From the NCBI GenBank assembly GCA_016801845.1, contig CM028931.1, positions 10,113,587 through 10,177,586 on the forward strand: 64,000 nt of DNA, given 5' to 3'. Numbering within the stretch: position 1 is the first letter of the stretch; each line of letters begins with the position of its first letter. This document shows positions 29,786 through 42,400 of this stretch, piece after piece. The notes under the pieces were generated by a model. The model did no database searches. It saw only the letters and a program-made list of their open reading frames with translations, and was not told the origin of the DNA. The stretch is from Polydactylus sextarius. Its lineage: Eukaryota; Chordata; Actinopteri; Polynemidae. Made by a program: the position numbers and the translations under genes.

Positions 29786-30596
29786 AGGTTTAACGCTCTA
29801 AAAATAATGTATATAAGTACAGATTTAAGGGAATAATTCAATAATTCAGTGACTATAATGATTAATCAACCTGCTCATTAATACACGACGAAATCATCAT
29901 TGTTTCAGTCTGAAAGCAACTGTGAGAACGTGTTTATATATAAATATATACTTTTAACACGTTTTCCTTTGTATTTCTTACAGCTTGTTGTCACCTTTAC
30001 TTAACGAATTAAAGGTGGTGGATCTTTCCTCCACCGCTGCGATGCTAATTAATTTTAATCATATTTTTACTGGCTCAGATCTGGTCTTAATAAATTGATG
30101 TGGGCATCGTGTATTATTTAATACCTCTGACCCTGATTAACTCGTAGCATTTGACCAGTGTTGTGGTTTGACATTGGGCTTTAATTAAAACTAATCATCT
30201 CTGTTGTATGAATAGTAAATGTTCCCTTTAGACTGAACCTTGGAAGAAACGTTATTAGTATTTTGTTTAATGTATTTATTTATTTTCCCTCAGAACGCCG
30301 TTTAGAGAAATTAGCCCGTTGTAGTTTTGATAATTAAGGAAACTTAACTGATTCTCAAACCTGAGTCAGAAGTTTCAACCTAAAGAGTCATAACGACAGT
30401 GTGAGGGACACAGAGTTGAGCGGAGACAAATGTCTGTGTTGTCTGTGACTTGTGTGGTAGTGAGGAGACGGTTAATCCCTTTTAATTTCAACAGCTTTTA
30501 TATAAAAACGTTGCTGTGTTTTTAGTCGTTTTGTCTCAATAAGCAGCCTAAGTCTGGTCCATGGGTCCTATAGTATATTTTACATATGCTGTATGT

Positions 30597-31088
30597 AAAA
30601 ATTATGAATGAGAGTCAATGGAGAGATGAAAGTTATTTCCTGGTCCAGTTTGAAATGTGTCCTGGTTTTAACATATGATGTTTGTGAATGTTAAAGATAA
30701 TGTTTGACATGGAGAGAGTCTGTTTAGTGACAGGCAGCAAACGTTACTGTAGGTTTAGTGTGAGACCACGTAGACCTACGACTTAGCTAACGTTAGCTTC
30801 AGAGCTAGCTACGCTAACCTAGGAAAACATCCGGCCTGGTCAGTTTTATCATCTGCTCCTCGTTCTCTCTTCAGAGGAGGAAAGAAACTGTGACGTGACG
30901 TCACCTACCAGACTGTTTGGTTTGTAGTCGAACCAGTTAAATCAACAGTTACACCACAAACATAGTCTTGACTCACACTGATAGTTGTCATTTAAATTAA
31001 GACACAGGACATGTGGGATTCAGGGTAGAAGTCAAAGCGGATCGGACGGTAATTTTTATCTCTCCATTGACTTTCATTCATTTTTTTT
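30597..31088. mobile_element. MITE-like element with inverted repeat ends
   Basis: GAATGAGAGTCAATGGAGAG at 30606 is mirrored with one mismatch by the reverse complement of TCTCTCCATTGACTTTCATT at 31059. The arms extend to about 40 bp with lower identity. The interior is 0.4 kb of non-coding sequence. Confidence 0.65.
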
Positions 31089-31567
31089 CTTGTCCAAGTG
31101 GGCATAACTTCCTATAAACTTGTGTTAGCAAGTCTAAGTAGCATTTTTTCCCCTTTATTTTTGTCTGTAGGATCCGTCTCCTCACTACCACAAGTCACAT
31201 GTTATTCTGAGTCTTACACTGGTTTAAAACACAGACATTTGTCTTATAGTGTCACTTTAAGTCTTTACGCTGATATAACAAGTATGAACTCATTACCAGA
31301 GCGACTGTAACTCTGGATGTTTCCCTTTTTGAGATCAACTAATCCACATGTCAGTGATTAGTTCAGTTTGTGTCAGTGTGTTTTGAACCGAACGCGTCAC
31401 CAGTTTCAGTCGTTCTGTGGAGGAAGTTTCTCAAAATCCGACACATTTTCCAACTCGTTTGACATTTTTTCCAACTTGTCACCTCACTAACTCTGACTCT
31501 CTTGTCTTTTTTTATTTTTCTTCCAGCGTAAAGACACAGCTCCACCGCCGCTGTTGTGACGACGTTG

Positions 31568-34500
31568 ATGATGATGAGCAGTCACCTGTCGTCGTCACGT
31601 GACGTGTAAGTATTTATATCAGATTTCAACGTTTGTGACGCTAAACAAGCAGCAGATTGACACTTGTGCTGGTTGAAAATTGTCCTCACGTCTTTAAAAG
31701 AGCGATGAAGTTACATCAGAAACACTCGGCGTATCTGTGCAGTTACAATGTAGCCGATGGTTTGTTTTGTTGACGCCAGCGTCGAGCTGCTCACATCCGT
31801 CAGCCTCTTGTTTGTTTGTGTGACTTAATAGACGCCGCAGGAAACGTGATTATTTATTTTTATTACCGACGGACCCTGTGGGTTGAGTTTCACTCCACGT
31901 ATTTCACGTGTGTTTTCATTTGTGGCCTCGTTTGAGGTGCGTTAGAAATATTTAACAGCAGTAGCTCAATTAATAACAATAATAATGATAATAATCAGGA
32001 TAATTGTGATTATCTCAAACAATTAGATCAGTTTTTTTTAACAAATAAATGTAGAGATATAATAAATATAAGACAGAGACGGTGATATTTCTAGATTAAA
32101 TTTCCAAATAAAGAAAATCTGATCCCGCTCATTAAAAAAACAACAACATAATGAGAATAAAATTGGTAATAATAAAATTTTGACAATAAAATTAAAACGC
32201 AGTAGTGAAACTTGAACTAGAGGTCGACTGATTATGGAAACAATAACGATCACGATTGTTACAAAACGACTATTCGTTGACTTGAATTTGTAGCACGTTA
32301 AAAACAGTGAATGTTTTATATAAAATCACTGATGTCGTCACTTCTAGTCTCTTGAAAACAAGTAAACTACTGAACTGAAAATAAAATACAAATAAAACAT
32401 TAAATTACAAAACAAAATATAACATAGCATCTCTAGCATTTAGCATTGATGATACTTAGCATCGCTAGCGTCTGAGCTTGCTAATGTTTAGCATCACTAG
32501 CACTGATCATCTTTAATGCTTAGCTTTGCTAACTTTTAGCATAACGCTTGTCTGAAATCGTTTGGGTCCGTAATCGAAACCTAAACCCAAGTTTCAACGA
32601 AGCGCGTTGCCGTAGCAGTAGTTTTCACAGTAGTTTTTCGCAGGTTACGACCGATAAGTCGATATTGAACGTTGTCGTAGTACGTCATCCATCTGTCACC
32701 ATAGTTACCAAAACCGAGGCTGCAATACTGAGGATTACCTCAGTAGTGACTACGTACTGCTGAGTAGCTATTATATATCAAGCTAACTAGTAGTAGCACC
32801 ATTCAGACGTACTACGACACCTCCACCTTGTTTGTCCTGTGACCCGGATGTTTACATCAACATCATGATTTTGCAGCTTGAATTGTAGAGTTAGCTACCA
32901 CGGCTAGTTAGCATCGGAGTCATAGCTGCAACCTTTTACTCTCATTGGTGACGTGAACGACTATGTACATGTTTTACTTACTGAACAGTCTGTTTGTGTT
33001 TTAATGCAGCTGTTTTTTAAGGTTTGTATAGGAGGTATTCAGACGTACTAGATTGTCGTTTACTCATTCTTCCTACTACCTAGTAGACTAGTAGTGGTAT
33101 TTGGATGCAGATCGGCGTCCATTGGGTAATTTCCTGCTTCATTTCTATTGGCTGATTAGCAGACGTAGGTCGTAGCAGCCGTCACACTGAGATAGTCGTC
33201 CTGACTTTCTGACACCGCTAGAATTTAATCTCGGGTTATGTTTGGTCGCAAGGCGCCGACAGTGGTCGTCCCTGAACCCGTCTCAGTGCGACGTAAGATG
33301 AAGATTTTAGAGCCACGGTCAAAGACACCTCCACGTTTCTCCTACGATGGTCGACGGCCTAAAATCACACGGTGTATGTAACTGGGGTGTTGAAATTAAT
33401 CATCTAATCGATGCATCGAGATACAGACGTAAACGATTAAATATCGATTTAGTAGCAGACTGTAATCGATTTTAATTAGGGACGTCTAAGTTTGTTTTTA
33501 ACGTTGTGTTGGGAAAAATAATGAATTAATCTGAAGCGTCAGTGTTGATTTTGTGGTGACGTCACACATTGATGTTGATTGATGTTATTTTATGTTATAG
33601 ATTGTGTTCTGTATATTATAGTATAGTTTGATATAGTGAAGTTTGACCATATTTAGCTTTTTCCATAAATGCTGGTGTCTGCTGAGTTTTGTTAAATAAA
33701 AGGAAGCTAATATGTGACTGTTTGTTCATCGAGACGCATCAAGACTTGTCATTGGTTGTCTTCTTCTTCTACTACTTCTCTTTTGTTTTACGGCGGTTAG
33801 CAGCTAGCGTAGCGGTTAGCAGCTAGCGTAGTGCGTAGCAGCTCGTCTTCCTCCACATGAACGAACGTCAGCACCGTGGGTCTGTGTCGCAGCAGTTAAG
33901 TGTCGCCGTTGGTTAAAAGATTCGTCAGAGCTGCTGAGAATTAGTTTGATGCGGAGGAGATTTAAAATATTTCTGTCTGGTTTATTTAGAGACTTGACCA
34001 GTGTTTAATTGACGATGTCACAGGTCAGTAAAGGTTAAGAAACGTTGTTTAAAACCTCCGTGTCTCTCGTTAGTTGCTGACTTCCTGCTGCAGTCACCTG
34101 CCTTTTACTGCTCGGAGGTTTATTTATTTATTTATTATTTATTTTTAAATCAGCCCGAAGCAGCAGAAACCCAACGGTGGCCTGAACAGCTTCAGCATGT
34201 GGAGCAGCAGGAGGTTTGTCCCACATAGCTGATGACCCAAAACATTTAAAAAAACAAAAACTGGCACCAATTACAGCCACCATATGTAAAGCACAGGTGG
34301 CAGCTGGACTCCCACTTTCTTCTGTAGATAAAACGATGATGCACTTGGTTTTATTTTGTTATTTATTAAAAATAACATCAGATACTTTAGCGGATTACAG
34401 ATTCTACCGTTAAACCGCGTTTCTCCAGCTGCATTATAACTTCACACCGTCACGGCCTGAAGGTAAAAACACACCGGGACTCGGAAGAAAACACAAATAT

Positions 34501-34977
34501 GCGGCTGTTTTGTTTTTACACCAGGGGTCTCGTTTATTAAAGTTGTGCTTTGTAAAGTCGTTGGACGTTCCCTCCGTCAGACATATGGAAAACAAAAGAG
34601 TTGTTTTTTTATTATCATTGTTATTATTATTATTATTATGGAAGGTATGGATGTTATAGACATCATATATATATATTTATATGTATATGTACATATATAT
34701 ATGGTATACACTGTGAAGTATATACACTATACTATAGCATCTTTACAAATCACGCCCCGTGTGATGAGAAATGGATGTGGTTTTATTACTGTAGAACACC
34801 AGGGGGCGCCGCCAGATAACACCGAGTCAGACGAGTCCAAAACCAAGTCCGGTCCTCCGCTCCGCGAGGATCCACGTCGGCTGACGGTTGTTTTTATTTT
34901 GCAGGAAGCGAAACTCGTCACACGAGCGACGCGGTCGGTCGCCGGCGGACGCGGTGGGAGACGGAGGATTTCAGTGA
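31568..34977 (+). CDS. candidate small multi-exon gene (unrecognised, low confidence)
   Basis: Proposed join of 31568-31605, 34154-34213 and 34905-34977, 56 residues. Exon 2 of the transcript starts after TTTTTCTTCCAG (31527), has ATG codons at 31568-31576 and a strong donor GACGT|GTAAGT. The next exon follows AAATCAG and ends at a weaker donor GAG|GTTTGT. The last follows TTATTTTGCAG and reaches TGA at 34975-34977. Phases fit at both joins. The product would be polar and basic: MMMSSHLSSSRDV, then a segment containing GGLNSFSMWSSRRKRNSSHE, then ADAVGDGGFQ. I recognise no family. The upstream promoter-like block and an AATAAA at 37801 are consistent with a transcript. Short exons can match by chance, so it may also be a non-coding RNA or nothing. 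Confidence 0.25.
32215..32560. repeat. repeat family with TTAGCATCGCTAAC minisatellite, copy 1
   Basis: CTTCTAGTCTCTTGAAAACA followed by AGTAAACTACTGAACTG and AAATAAAATAC leads into TTAGCAT(C/T)GCTAGCGT-type units at about 32430-32540. The same order is found at 60430-61045 and, diverged, at 63290-64000. Confidence 0.7.
32640..33125. repeat. probable MITE-like sequence with TAGTACGTC motifs
   Basis: Repeated inverted fragments of the type CAGACGTACTA and TAGTAGACTAGTAGTGG occur at both ends, but the boundaries are unclear. No coding sequence. Confidence 0.3.
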
Positions 34978-35199
34978 AAAGCAGAGGTATCGCAGCCAAA
35001 CACCCTCACTGTCACTTTACCGTGTTGAAAGTTTAAAGGGTTAGTTCGCTCAAAACGCACAGGAAAACACGTCGTCACTCGCGTCTTTAACGTCCAAACG
35101 TAGAGAAACCTGCTCGTTCTTCTTCTTCTTCATCTTGATTCAGTTTATCGTTAATTTCCCAGACGACGCCAGGTTTAACGTAGCGATAACTTTAATTTT

Positions 35200-35960
35200 G
35201 TCAGATTAAAAGGTGTAAAAGAGTCTGGAAAATCTCGCAAGAAAAATCAGAATGAAACGATCGTCTGATCCTTCATTAAATTAATTAAAATCACGATTGT
35301 GTGGCGGTGATGTCCGGTCCCTCCAGGATTTTAATGTTGAGCTCGTCGAGGCCTAATGTGTCAGATTAATGTGCAGCTTTAATATGTTAAAAACGGCTGC
35401 AAAAGTTGGCGTTTTTATGACGTTTCGTCGCCTTAAAGTTGCAGCATCAATTCAAATTAGGAGAATCTAAATCTAGTTTTTATGCGTCTGAACCTGATGA
35501 ATATTATATATTTTATATCGTACATATTCAGTTGCGATATTCCTGTCGATCTTCTAGTTCGTTTTGAGGTGTTTTGTTTTTTGTCTTAAGGTGGAAAAAG
35601 TTGCAATTTTGACATGACTTGCTCCTGCAACTTTACAGAGAAGAAGCTTCAGTATCAGTCCTCCAGGATTTCACAGACCTTTAGTTTTTCTAGGTAGTTG
35701 GGACTTAGTTTGTCTGATGTCGTGTCAGTTTTTCCACCAAAAAAACTTAGAGAAACTGTGATGAAAGTTGTGGCGTTTGTAGACTTTTCGCTGCAAATCA
35801 AGTTAGTTTTCGCCTTAATCTGGGAAATATTGACGACTTTCTTTTGTTGCTTCAGAACAAGATAAAACAGTTTTCCTTGTCTTTGTTGAACTCTGCCCGG
35901 ATACTGTTTGTCGACTCGGAGATGTGACTTTTTTAAAATGAGGCCGGTTTCACGACGTTT
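35200..35960. repeat. interspersed repeat with CCTCCAGGATTT motif, second copy
   Basis: It shares TTTTTATGCGTCTGAACCTG and (T/C)CCTCCAGGATTT(T/C) with 19500-20150. It is diverged and non-coding. Confidence 0.5.
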
Positions 35961-35999
35961 GACTGACGTTTGCGGTCGGGACGGGAGACGTGATGGGCT

Positions 36000-37800
36000 C
36001 CAGTTGGTTTAGAGGAGTGGAGGGAGACGGGAGAGATGGAGTCGGGCTGCTATAGATTAACAAGCAAAGCATTGTGGGTAGTGACTTTACAGTGTAGTGG
36101 TGTTGTTGTTTAATCACTTTAACCTCTGGTCACATGATGTAAACGTATCATTAGAGCAGATGTTGATGAGTTTTGTTGCTTTTACTGATTGTTGTTGTGG
36201 TGACTAGCATGCTACGTTAAAGATTGTAATGTTAGAAAACAATAGAAATTTAATGTGGTTTATCCGTTTCCCATGACGACGATCGGTTGATAACGCAGCA
36301 GCCCCTCATCATTTCCTTTGTTTCTCTCTTTATGTGTCTTTAATTCCCACAATGCTTCAAGTTAAGTCGGTGATTATGTCGCACCGGTGAGATCTATGGT
36401 CGTGTTAGCTGTTAGCAACCGTTAGCGAACCTAGAATAGGGTGTTTGTAGCTGCGACATGTTACTGCAGTGTTGCTGTTGTTGCAGTGTAAGAAAAGAAA
36501 TCAGATCTTTAGTAAAATTTGAGACTGTTTTTCTTACACGTGTCTACATCTTTAAATAGAAATAAAGAAGTGAGTTGACGTGTTGAGTCATGTATTTAAC
36601 GATGATGATGATGATTGTTGTCAGGTTCAAAGCGGTGCTGAATTCGTGAGGTTTGGTTGAAGTCGCGTCGATTGTAAAATCCTGGAGGACGTGATTATTG
36701 TTGGTTTGTTATTGAGTGTTAAACCATGAACATGTCACACATAAAGACACCTGGCTGTTTAATGTTATTATCGACAGTGATCATGTTCAACCAACACGTT
36801 CAGTTACAGACTCCAGACTCGTTTAGACGCGAGTGAGAAAGTGTGTCGTCGTGATTCGGCCCCTTTTTTTTTTTAACAAAACGAAAACAAAACCAACAAA
36901 GCTGACGTCAGATCAACACGGCGTCTCTGAAGAAGCTGGAACCGTTTCTGTTCTTGTCCTAGAAGTCGCCAGCACAGTCCAACATGTGGTGTTGTTGTTA
37001 ATGACGACGGTGTGAACTGTTAGCGTGTGTTTGCTTCATTAGGTCCAACGTGAACGAGAATGTGTCATTTTCCTTCGTCTTCCTCTTGTTTGTTGTTTTA
37101 ACCAAACGATGGGTCGGATGGGAAATAAGTGGTGGCAGTTTTGAAGATGACACATTCGTCATTATTATAATTACTGTTATTATTATTTATCAGCTGTCTC
37201 CAGTCTGTCAATAAACATTTAAAACACTCAACACGTCCGCTGCACCGAGCAGAGCTGTGCTTTTACATTTCATATTCATAAAAGTCCTTCCTCCTCCTCC
37301 TCTTCCTCCTCGGTCGACGGCAAAAAGCGCAATTGGTCACAAAGTCCACGGACATTTAAAAAATAGAAACTCGTGTCCTTGTCATCATCTTGTTGCGTCA
37401 CCAAAAACCAAATGATTATGATTATTATTATAATGATTTTTTTTTTTTTTTATACATTTGTGAAGAGAAACAGTCCCAAACATTTATTTAAACATCAGCC
37501 CGTCACACTTAAAGCTCAATGAATGAATGAAGAAGAAGAAGAAGAGTTTCCTCCACAGTGAGGTATCCACCATTACAAGTGATCCATAGTGTTAAAATTA
37601 AAATATAATATTTAAAAGGCTTATAAGTAGCGTAGGTCCTTGTTTGATAAAATAAAGACATTTAGTGACTTTGGGATGTTTTAATCTTTTTTTTTTTTTT
37701 TTCTCTGTGTGTTTGTCTATATTTATATATATTTATATATATTCTTTATTTGGAAGTGAGCTCTTGATGTGTTTATGTTGCAACTGAAATTGAAAAGAAC
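36000..37800. other. unassigned sequence downstream of the candidate small gene
   Basis: Mixed-composition sequence without recognisable exons. It has short (TCC)n (about 37288) and (GAA)n (about 37530) runs and an AATAAA at 37801-37806. It could be a 3' UTR of the candidate + strand transcript; otherwise intergenic. Confidence 0.3.
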
Positions 37801-37952
37801 AATAAAACATCGTTGTGATTTAAGTTTAAGTTACGTGCTTCGATTTAAACATCATGTGATGTCGTTAAAGTGAAAATAAAAGTTAAAGTTTTGGTTAATT
37901 GAAGCGATTGTGCCGAGTAACGTGAACCCAGAGTCTGTGTCGCCACGAATAT

Positions 37953-38655
37953 GAGTCCAACTTCACCTCAAGAGATATTTTATACGTATATATGGAGTTT
38001 GACCGTCTTTTGTTTTCACAAGCAAATAGTTAACAATGAAAGTAAATGGGGCAGTCAGGCAAAAGTATCTAAATTGTCATTTTTTAACCACTAATAAAGC
38101 TCAAAATATCACTTCACTTCAGCAGTAGCATGAATAGGGTCCCTACACATAAACTGAAGTACTGATAACTTAGTAAGTGAACCCAGAGTTTATTAAAAAC
38201 ACTGTTTTACAAGACTTACCCAACGTTGTAGAAGTTGATTACCTAATCTATTGAATTAAGTGAAGTTAAGTTCCAGAAATGAAGCTATAGTTGTACCAGG
38301 TTGAGCAAATATGAGTCACCGCATCAGTAGAAAATTGGACAATAGTGAGATACAAGTAATCAACTTGTTCAGAATGTGCTAAATGTAGGAAGTGATCAGA
38401 AGATTGTCTTGTTTTATAAAACAGTGTTTTTAATAAAGTCTCGGTAGTTTATGTGTAGGGACCCTATTCATGCTACTGCTGAAGCGAAGTGATATTTTGA
38501 GCTTTATTAGTGGTTAAAAAATGACAATTTAGATACGTTTGGCTGACTGCCCCATTTACTTTCATTGTTAACTATTTGGTTGTGAAAACAAAAGACGGTC
38601 AAACTGGATATTACTTCAACCAACGTAACGTATCTCTTCAGAGCGACTTTGACTC
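37953..38655. mobile_element. foldback element, copy 2, with long inverted arms
   Basis: The left arm (about 37953-38229) is the reverse complement of the right arm (about 38407-38655), around a loop of roughly 180 bp. Both share AGGGACCCTATTCATGCTAC and TTTACTTTCATTGTTAACTA with 5342-5655. The single-stranded form could fold into a hairpin of roughly 250 bp. Confidence 0.8.
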
Positions 38656-39333
38656 GTTCATGTTACTCTGAACTGTCACTTAAAAGAAAGAAAAAGTAAC
38701 AAAGATCAAATGTGTTGATGTAAAGAGCAGAAAGTAGAACGACGTACACACATGTCCACCTTAAATCTCATGTAACAGTTCGTCTGTGATCAAAGTCTTT
38801 AACATTTAATGTTTGTTTTTACATCGAGGAATGTTCAAGGACAAAGAAAAGAAAAGTAGCCGAGACTCTTTTTTTCTAGATATTTGTCTCCGTCACTGCG
38901 TCTTCAGCGTCTCTGTACACGTTCTGATCCTGTGATTAGTCAGATGAGTTCAGTCTGTGTGTCGTTTAACAGTTTGTGTTTGGGCAGGCGTGAAGTGAGA
39001 AATGAGGCATGTACTTCCTGTTACCCCCCTCCCTTCTCCTCGTCTATCTTTCTATTTACTCTGCGTCTTGTCAAGGGCGTGAGCTGCACAGCACAACACA
39101 TCTGCTCAGTCATGATGCACAAAAAAGAGATTAAGCGTGATTTGTTTTGTTGGTTTTTTTGTGTGTGTTTTTTGTTTTTCCTCACGGAGGGAGAGGGAGA
39201 GGGGAGCGGGGCAGAGTCGACCCTCTCCCCCTCCCTCCACGATGTCGTCTAACACAGAAATGGCTCTCGTCACGTCCGTCTCTTCTCTCCTCTCTAGAGT
39301 TTTGTCCGTGGAGGTCGGGTGACCCGAGTCTCG

Positions 39334-39480
39334 TCAGTCGCGGAGCAGCATCAACCAGACGATGACGAGCAGCAGCAGCAGAGACGGGCGGTGGAGCGAC
39401 CCGGGTCCTGCGTCCGACAGACCTGGAGATGGAAGAGTTGAGTCGCCCTCGACGCCCCAAAGTCTGTCGTTCTCGTTTAC
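39334..39480 (-). CDS. gfra4: gfra4 last coding exon, GPI-attachment signal
   Basis: The acceptor on the minus strand is GTCGTTTCAG. It is phase 0, 48 codons plus TGA. The exon starts VNENDRLWG and ends with the hydrophobic stretch SLLLLLVIVWLMLL and then RD. The likely anchor site is among the small residues of LSDAGPGS. This part is poorly conserved in the family, so the call relies on position, frame and hydrophobicity. Confidence 0.82.
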   Translation of the reverse strand, partial: VNENDRLWGVEGDSTLPSPGLSDAGPGSLHRPSLLLLLVIVWLMLLRD

Positions 39481-42400
39481 CTGAAACGACAACACATGAA
39501 ACGAGACATTAACGAGGGAGAATGTGTTTGCGTGAAGGTGATTTTTTTTTGTTAAATTGCAGCTGAAAAACAAGACGAAGAGAAGGTGACGACGTCAGCT
39601 GCATTGATGAAATGACAAGTAAATTGACTAGTTTTTGTAGGGTTGTATTGTAGTAAAGATGTGAACCTTTTTAAATATGTAGTCGTAGTAATTTGTGAGT
39701 GACTTTGATGTCGATTTTGTGTGTTTGTCCGTCGTAGTTGTAGCCGTGACTGGTCTTTTGTTAGCTGCTGTAGTGAGGCCTCACATTCAAATGTGACTTT
39801 AGGTGTTTGTCTTATTTCAATTTGTCTTTATCGTGTCAGTTCATCTTGACACTGCAAAGTCAATGCGACTGTTTGTCTGTTTAGTGAGTCAAGTATAAAG
39901 AGATTAATGAAATTGACCAGTGAATCCTGTTGTAGCAAACAAATTGGCTTTTTCATTGTAGTTGTAGCAGAATGTGTTTGAAGTTTACTCACGTTAGTGT
40001 TTTTTTTTCCCTCTAGGTCTTGTACCTGACGCCTGGTGTGACGCGTGTGCTGAGCTGCTACTAAGATGCGTCTTTGACAGACTGAGATGTCCGAGCGTTG
40101 GTCAAAGTAAAAGTAGAAAGTTCCTGCAGCAGCCTGGCACGTGAGATCAAGTGGCACCGAAGGGCGTCACTGAATGTGTGCGGCTTAAATAACCTGTGTT
40201 GGTGTGAGACTTAAGCTGACACACCTGAAACACGTGAGTGTGTGAGTGGCGTCACACCAGGGCAATCAGACGTGAAGGGCTGCGATTGGCCGGTTGTGTG
40301 TTTGTGGGGTGTGGCTGTGTGCGATTGGTTGACAGGATCGTCAGATGCAGGTTGGTGTGATGAGCGGGACGAGGCGGTGGCTGTGTGCAACGAGGGCTGA
40401 GGGTGTAAGAAGCGCGCTCCGACTGAAGCGTCAGCGGAAGCGTCAGCCAGCGTCCTGCCAGCGTTCGGCCGGGGTGTCGACCTTCTGCGGTGAAGACCTT
40501 CGAGGATAAAGACCTGCATGTCTGCCTGCGCATGTCCGCCGAGCACTGGCCGACCAGCACGGCCACGGGGCTAACGGCGATTCTCCTCTCACCCGCTGCT
40601 GCTGCTGCTGCTACAAACACTTGTCTCCACACGTGGTAAACTATCGCTCTAGTTTATCTGTGTTCTCACACACATTTCAACAACACACACGACTCATTCT
40701 GTTTTAATTTCTTTTCTCCACACAGCTGAGGAAGCACAACTCTACTGCAAACAAAGACGACCTTAATCGCCACCTGATGACTTCCACCTGTTGCTGCACC
40801 TCATGGCTCTGACTGTGACCCGATTGAACCTGGAAACACCGGTGCACACGAACCTCACACTTCTACAGTTGCAGTGAGTAAAACCACCAACTCAAACACA
40901 TTTCACATTGACCCATTCAACTGCTTTGTTTAATTGTGTCTTTCCGTGTCTCCTCAGGAGACGACGTCATGTGAAACATTCCTCTTCCCGGTTAAGACGA
41001 ATCCACAGCAGCGACGACCTCCTTCTTCACTTCTTCCCCAGTGTGAACAACTTGTTGATCTGGTTTGCCGCTCGCAGACGAACATGACCGAACATCTCAA
41101 CCTGTTAAAGAAGCCATGGTGACTCAAACACTTCCCACACTTCCTCATGACCATCTCATCTTCAGTGTTTAACACTCAAACACATGACTTAGGTACATAA
41201 CATCACTTTAGCTTCAACACACGTCAAACCATATTTAACTTTGTCTTTCTGTCTCTACAGGCGACAACCTGAACCAGGCTGAGACTCGTCACCTCGTCTC
41301 CACCGACGATACGATGCAGCTGTCCTCCTCATCACTTTAATTAACTCAAGTGACCTGAACCACATGACCAAGCCCCTCAAATCAACTAACGTCCATATAG
41401 TTTAACTTAGACATTGACTGAAGCTAAATGTATAAGCGTTACACATAGATACTAAATCTTAGGATGTTAATGTTTACTGACATGTTCAGCAACTCAAAAT
41501 GATAAAGTTGTTCAACATTAACAATCCTCAGTGTTAACATGTCTGCACATGTTAAACATTAAAGGTACTAACACTTAGAGATGGTCAACATTACAAACAC
41601 TAAGAGTTAAACTGGCTCAATAATAAAGTTGTTGAACATTGAAGACACTAAGCACAACACTTGCTCAACATTAACAAGTACAAATGCTAAACATTGAAGT
41701 TGTTCAACATTATAAACACTGAACATTACAGCTACTGACACTTAGACTTCCTGAACATTAAAGAACAGATACACTAAGTGTTAAAGTTGTTGGACCTTAC
41801 ATTTGCTGAGCACTAAAGCTGCTAAGAATCCTCAGTGTTACCATGGCTACACATTCAACTTGTTAAACATTAAAGATGCTAAGAATTATAAATACCAAAC
41901 ATTAAAAACACTAAGTCAGACTTGCTGAGCATGACGGATACTAAACATTAGAGAGACTACGCTGCTAAAACTTAAACCGAACGAACATGGATACTAAGAC
42001 TTAGTGATGCTGAACCTAACACACACTAAGCACTGGACTTAAACATAGTAGAAGAAACATCACACATCTGTACATTTACTCATTTACTTTAAATGTCTTG
42101 GACACATTGTTTCTAATAACACTAAACTGTAAAACAAACAAAATACATGTACGTCATCTAACACTTTTACAGAAGGACGACACTGGACCTTCCTCAACAT
42201 ACCAACATTACACAGACAACACGACTCAACATTCAACATTTAATTTGAACAAATGTCAACAGCAGAAGAAAAGTTACTTTGTAAACACAACATGGTTTCT
42301 TCTTGTCCTTCAACTCCAACGACTGTGACTCACATTGTTACTTTTTACATAAAATTAACATTTACATTTAAGTTACATAACATACAAAAAACAGACAAAA

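Noticed and set aside
34216..34413. 65-codon plus-strand frame overlapping the proposed third exon's donor
   Set aside because: No family recognised, and it is incompatible with the phase-consistent exon chain; kept only as an alternative reading.
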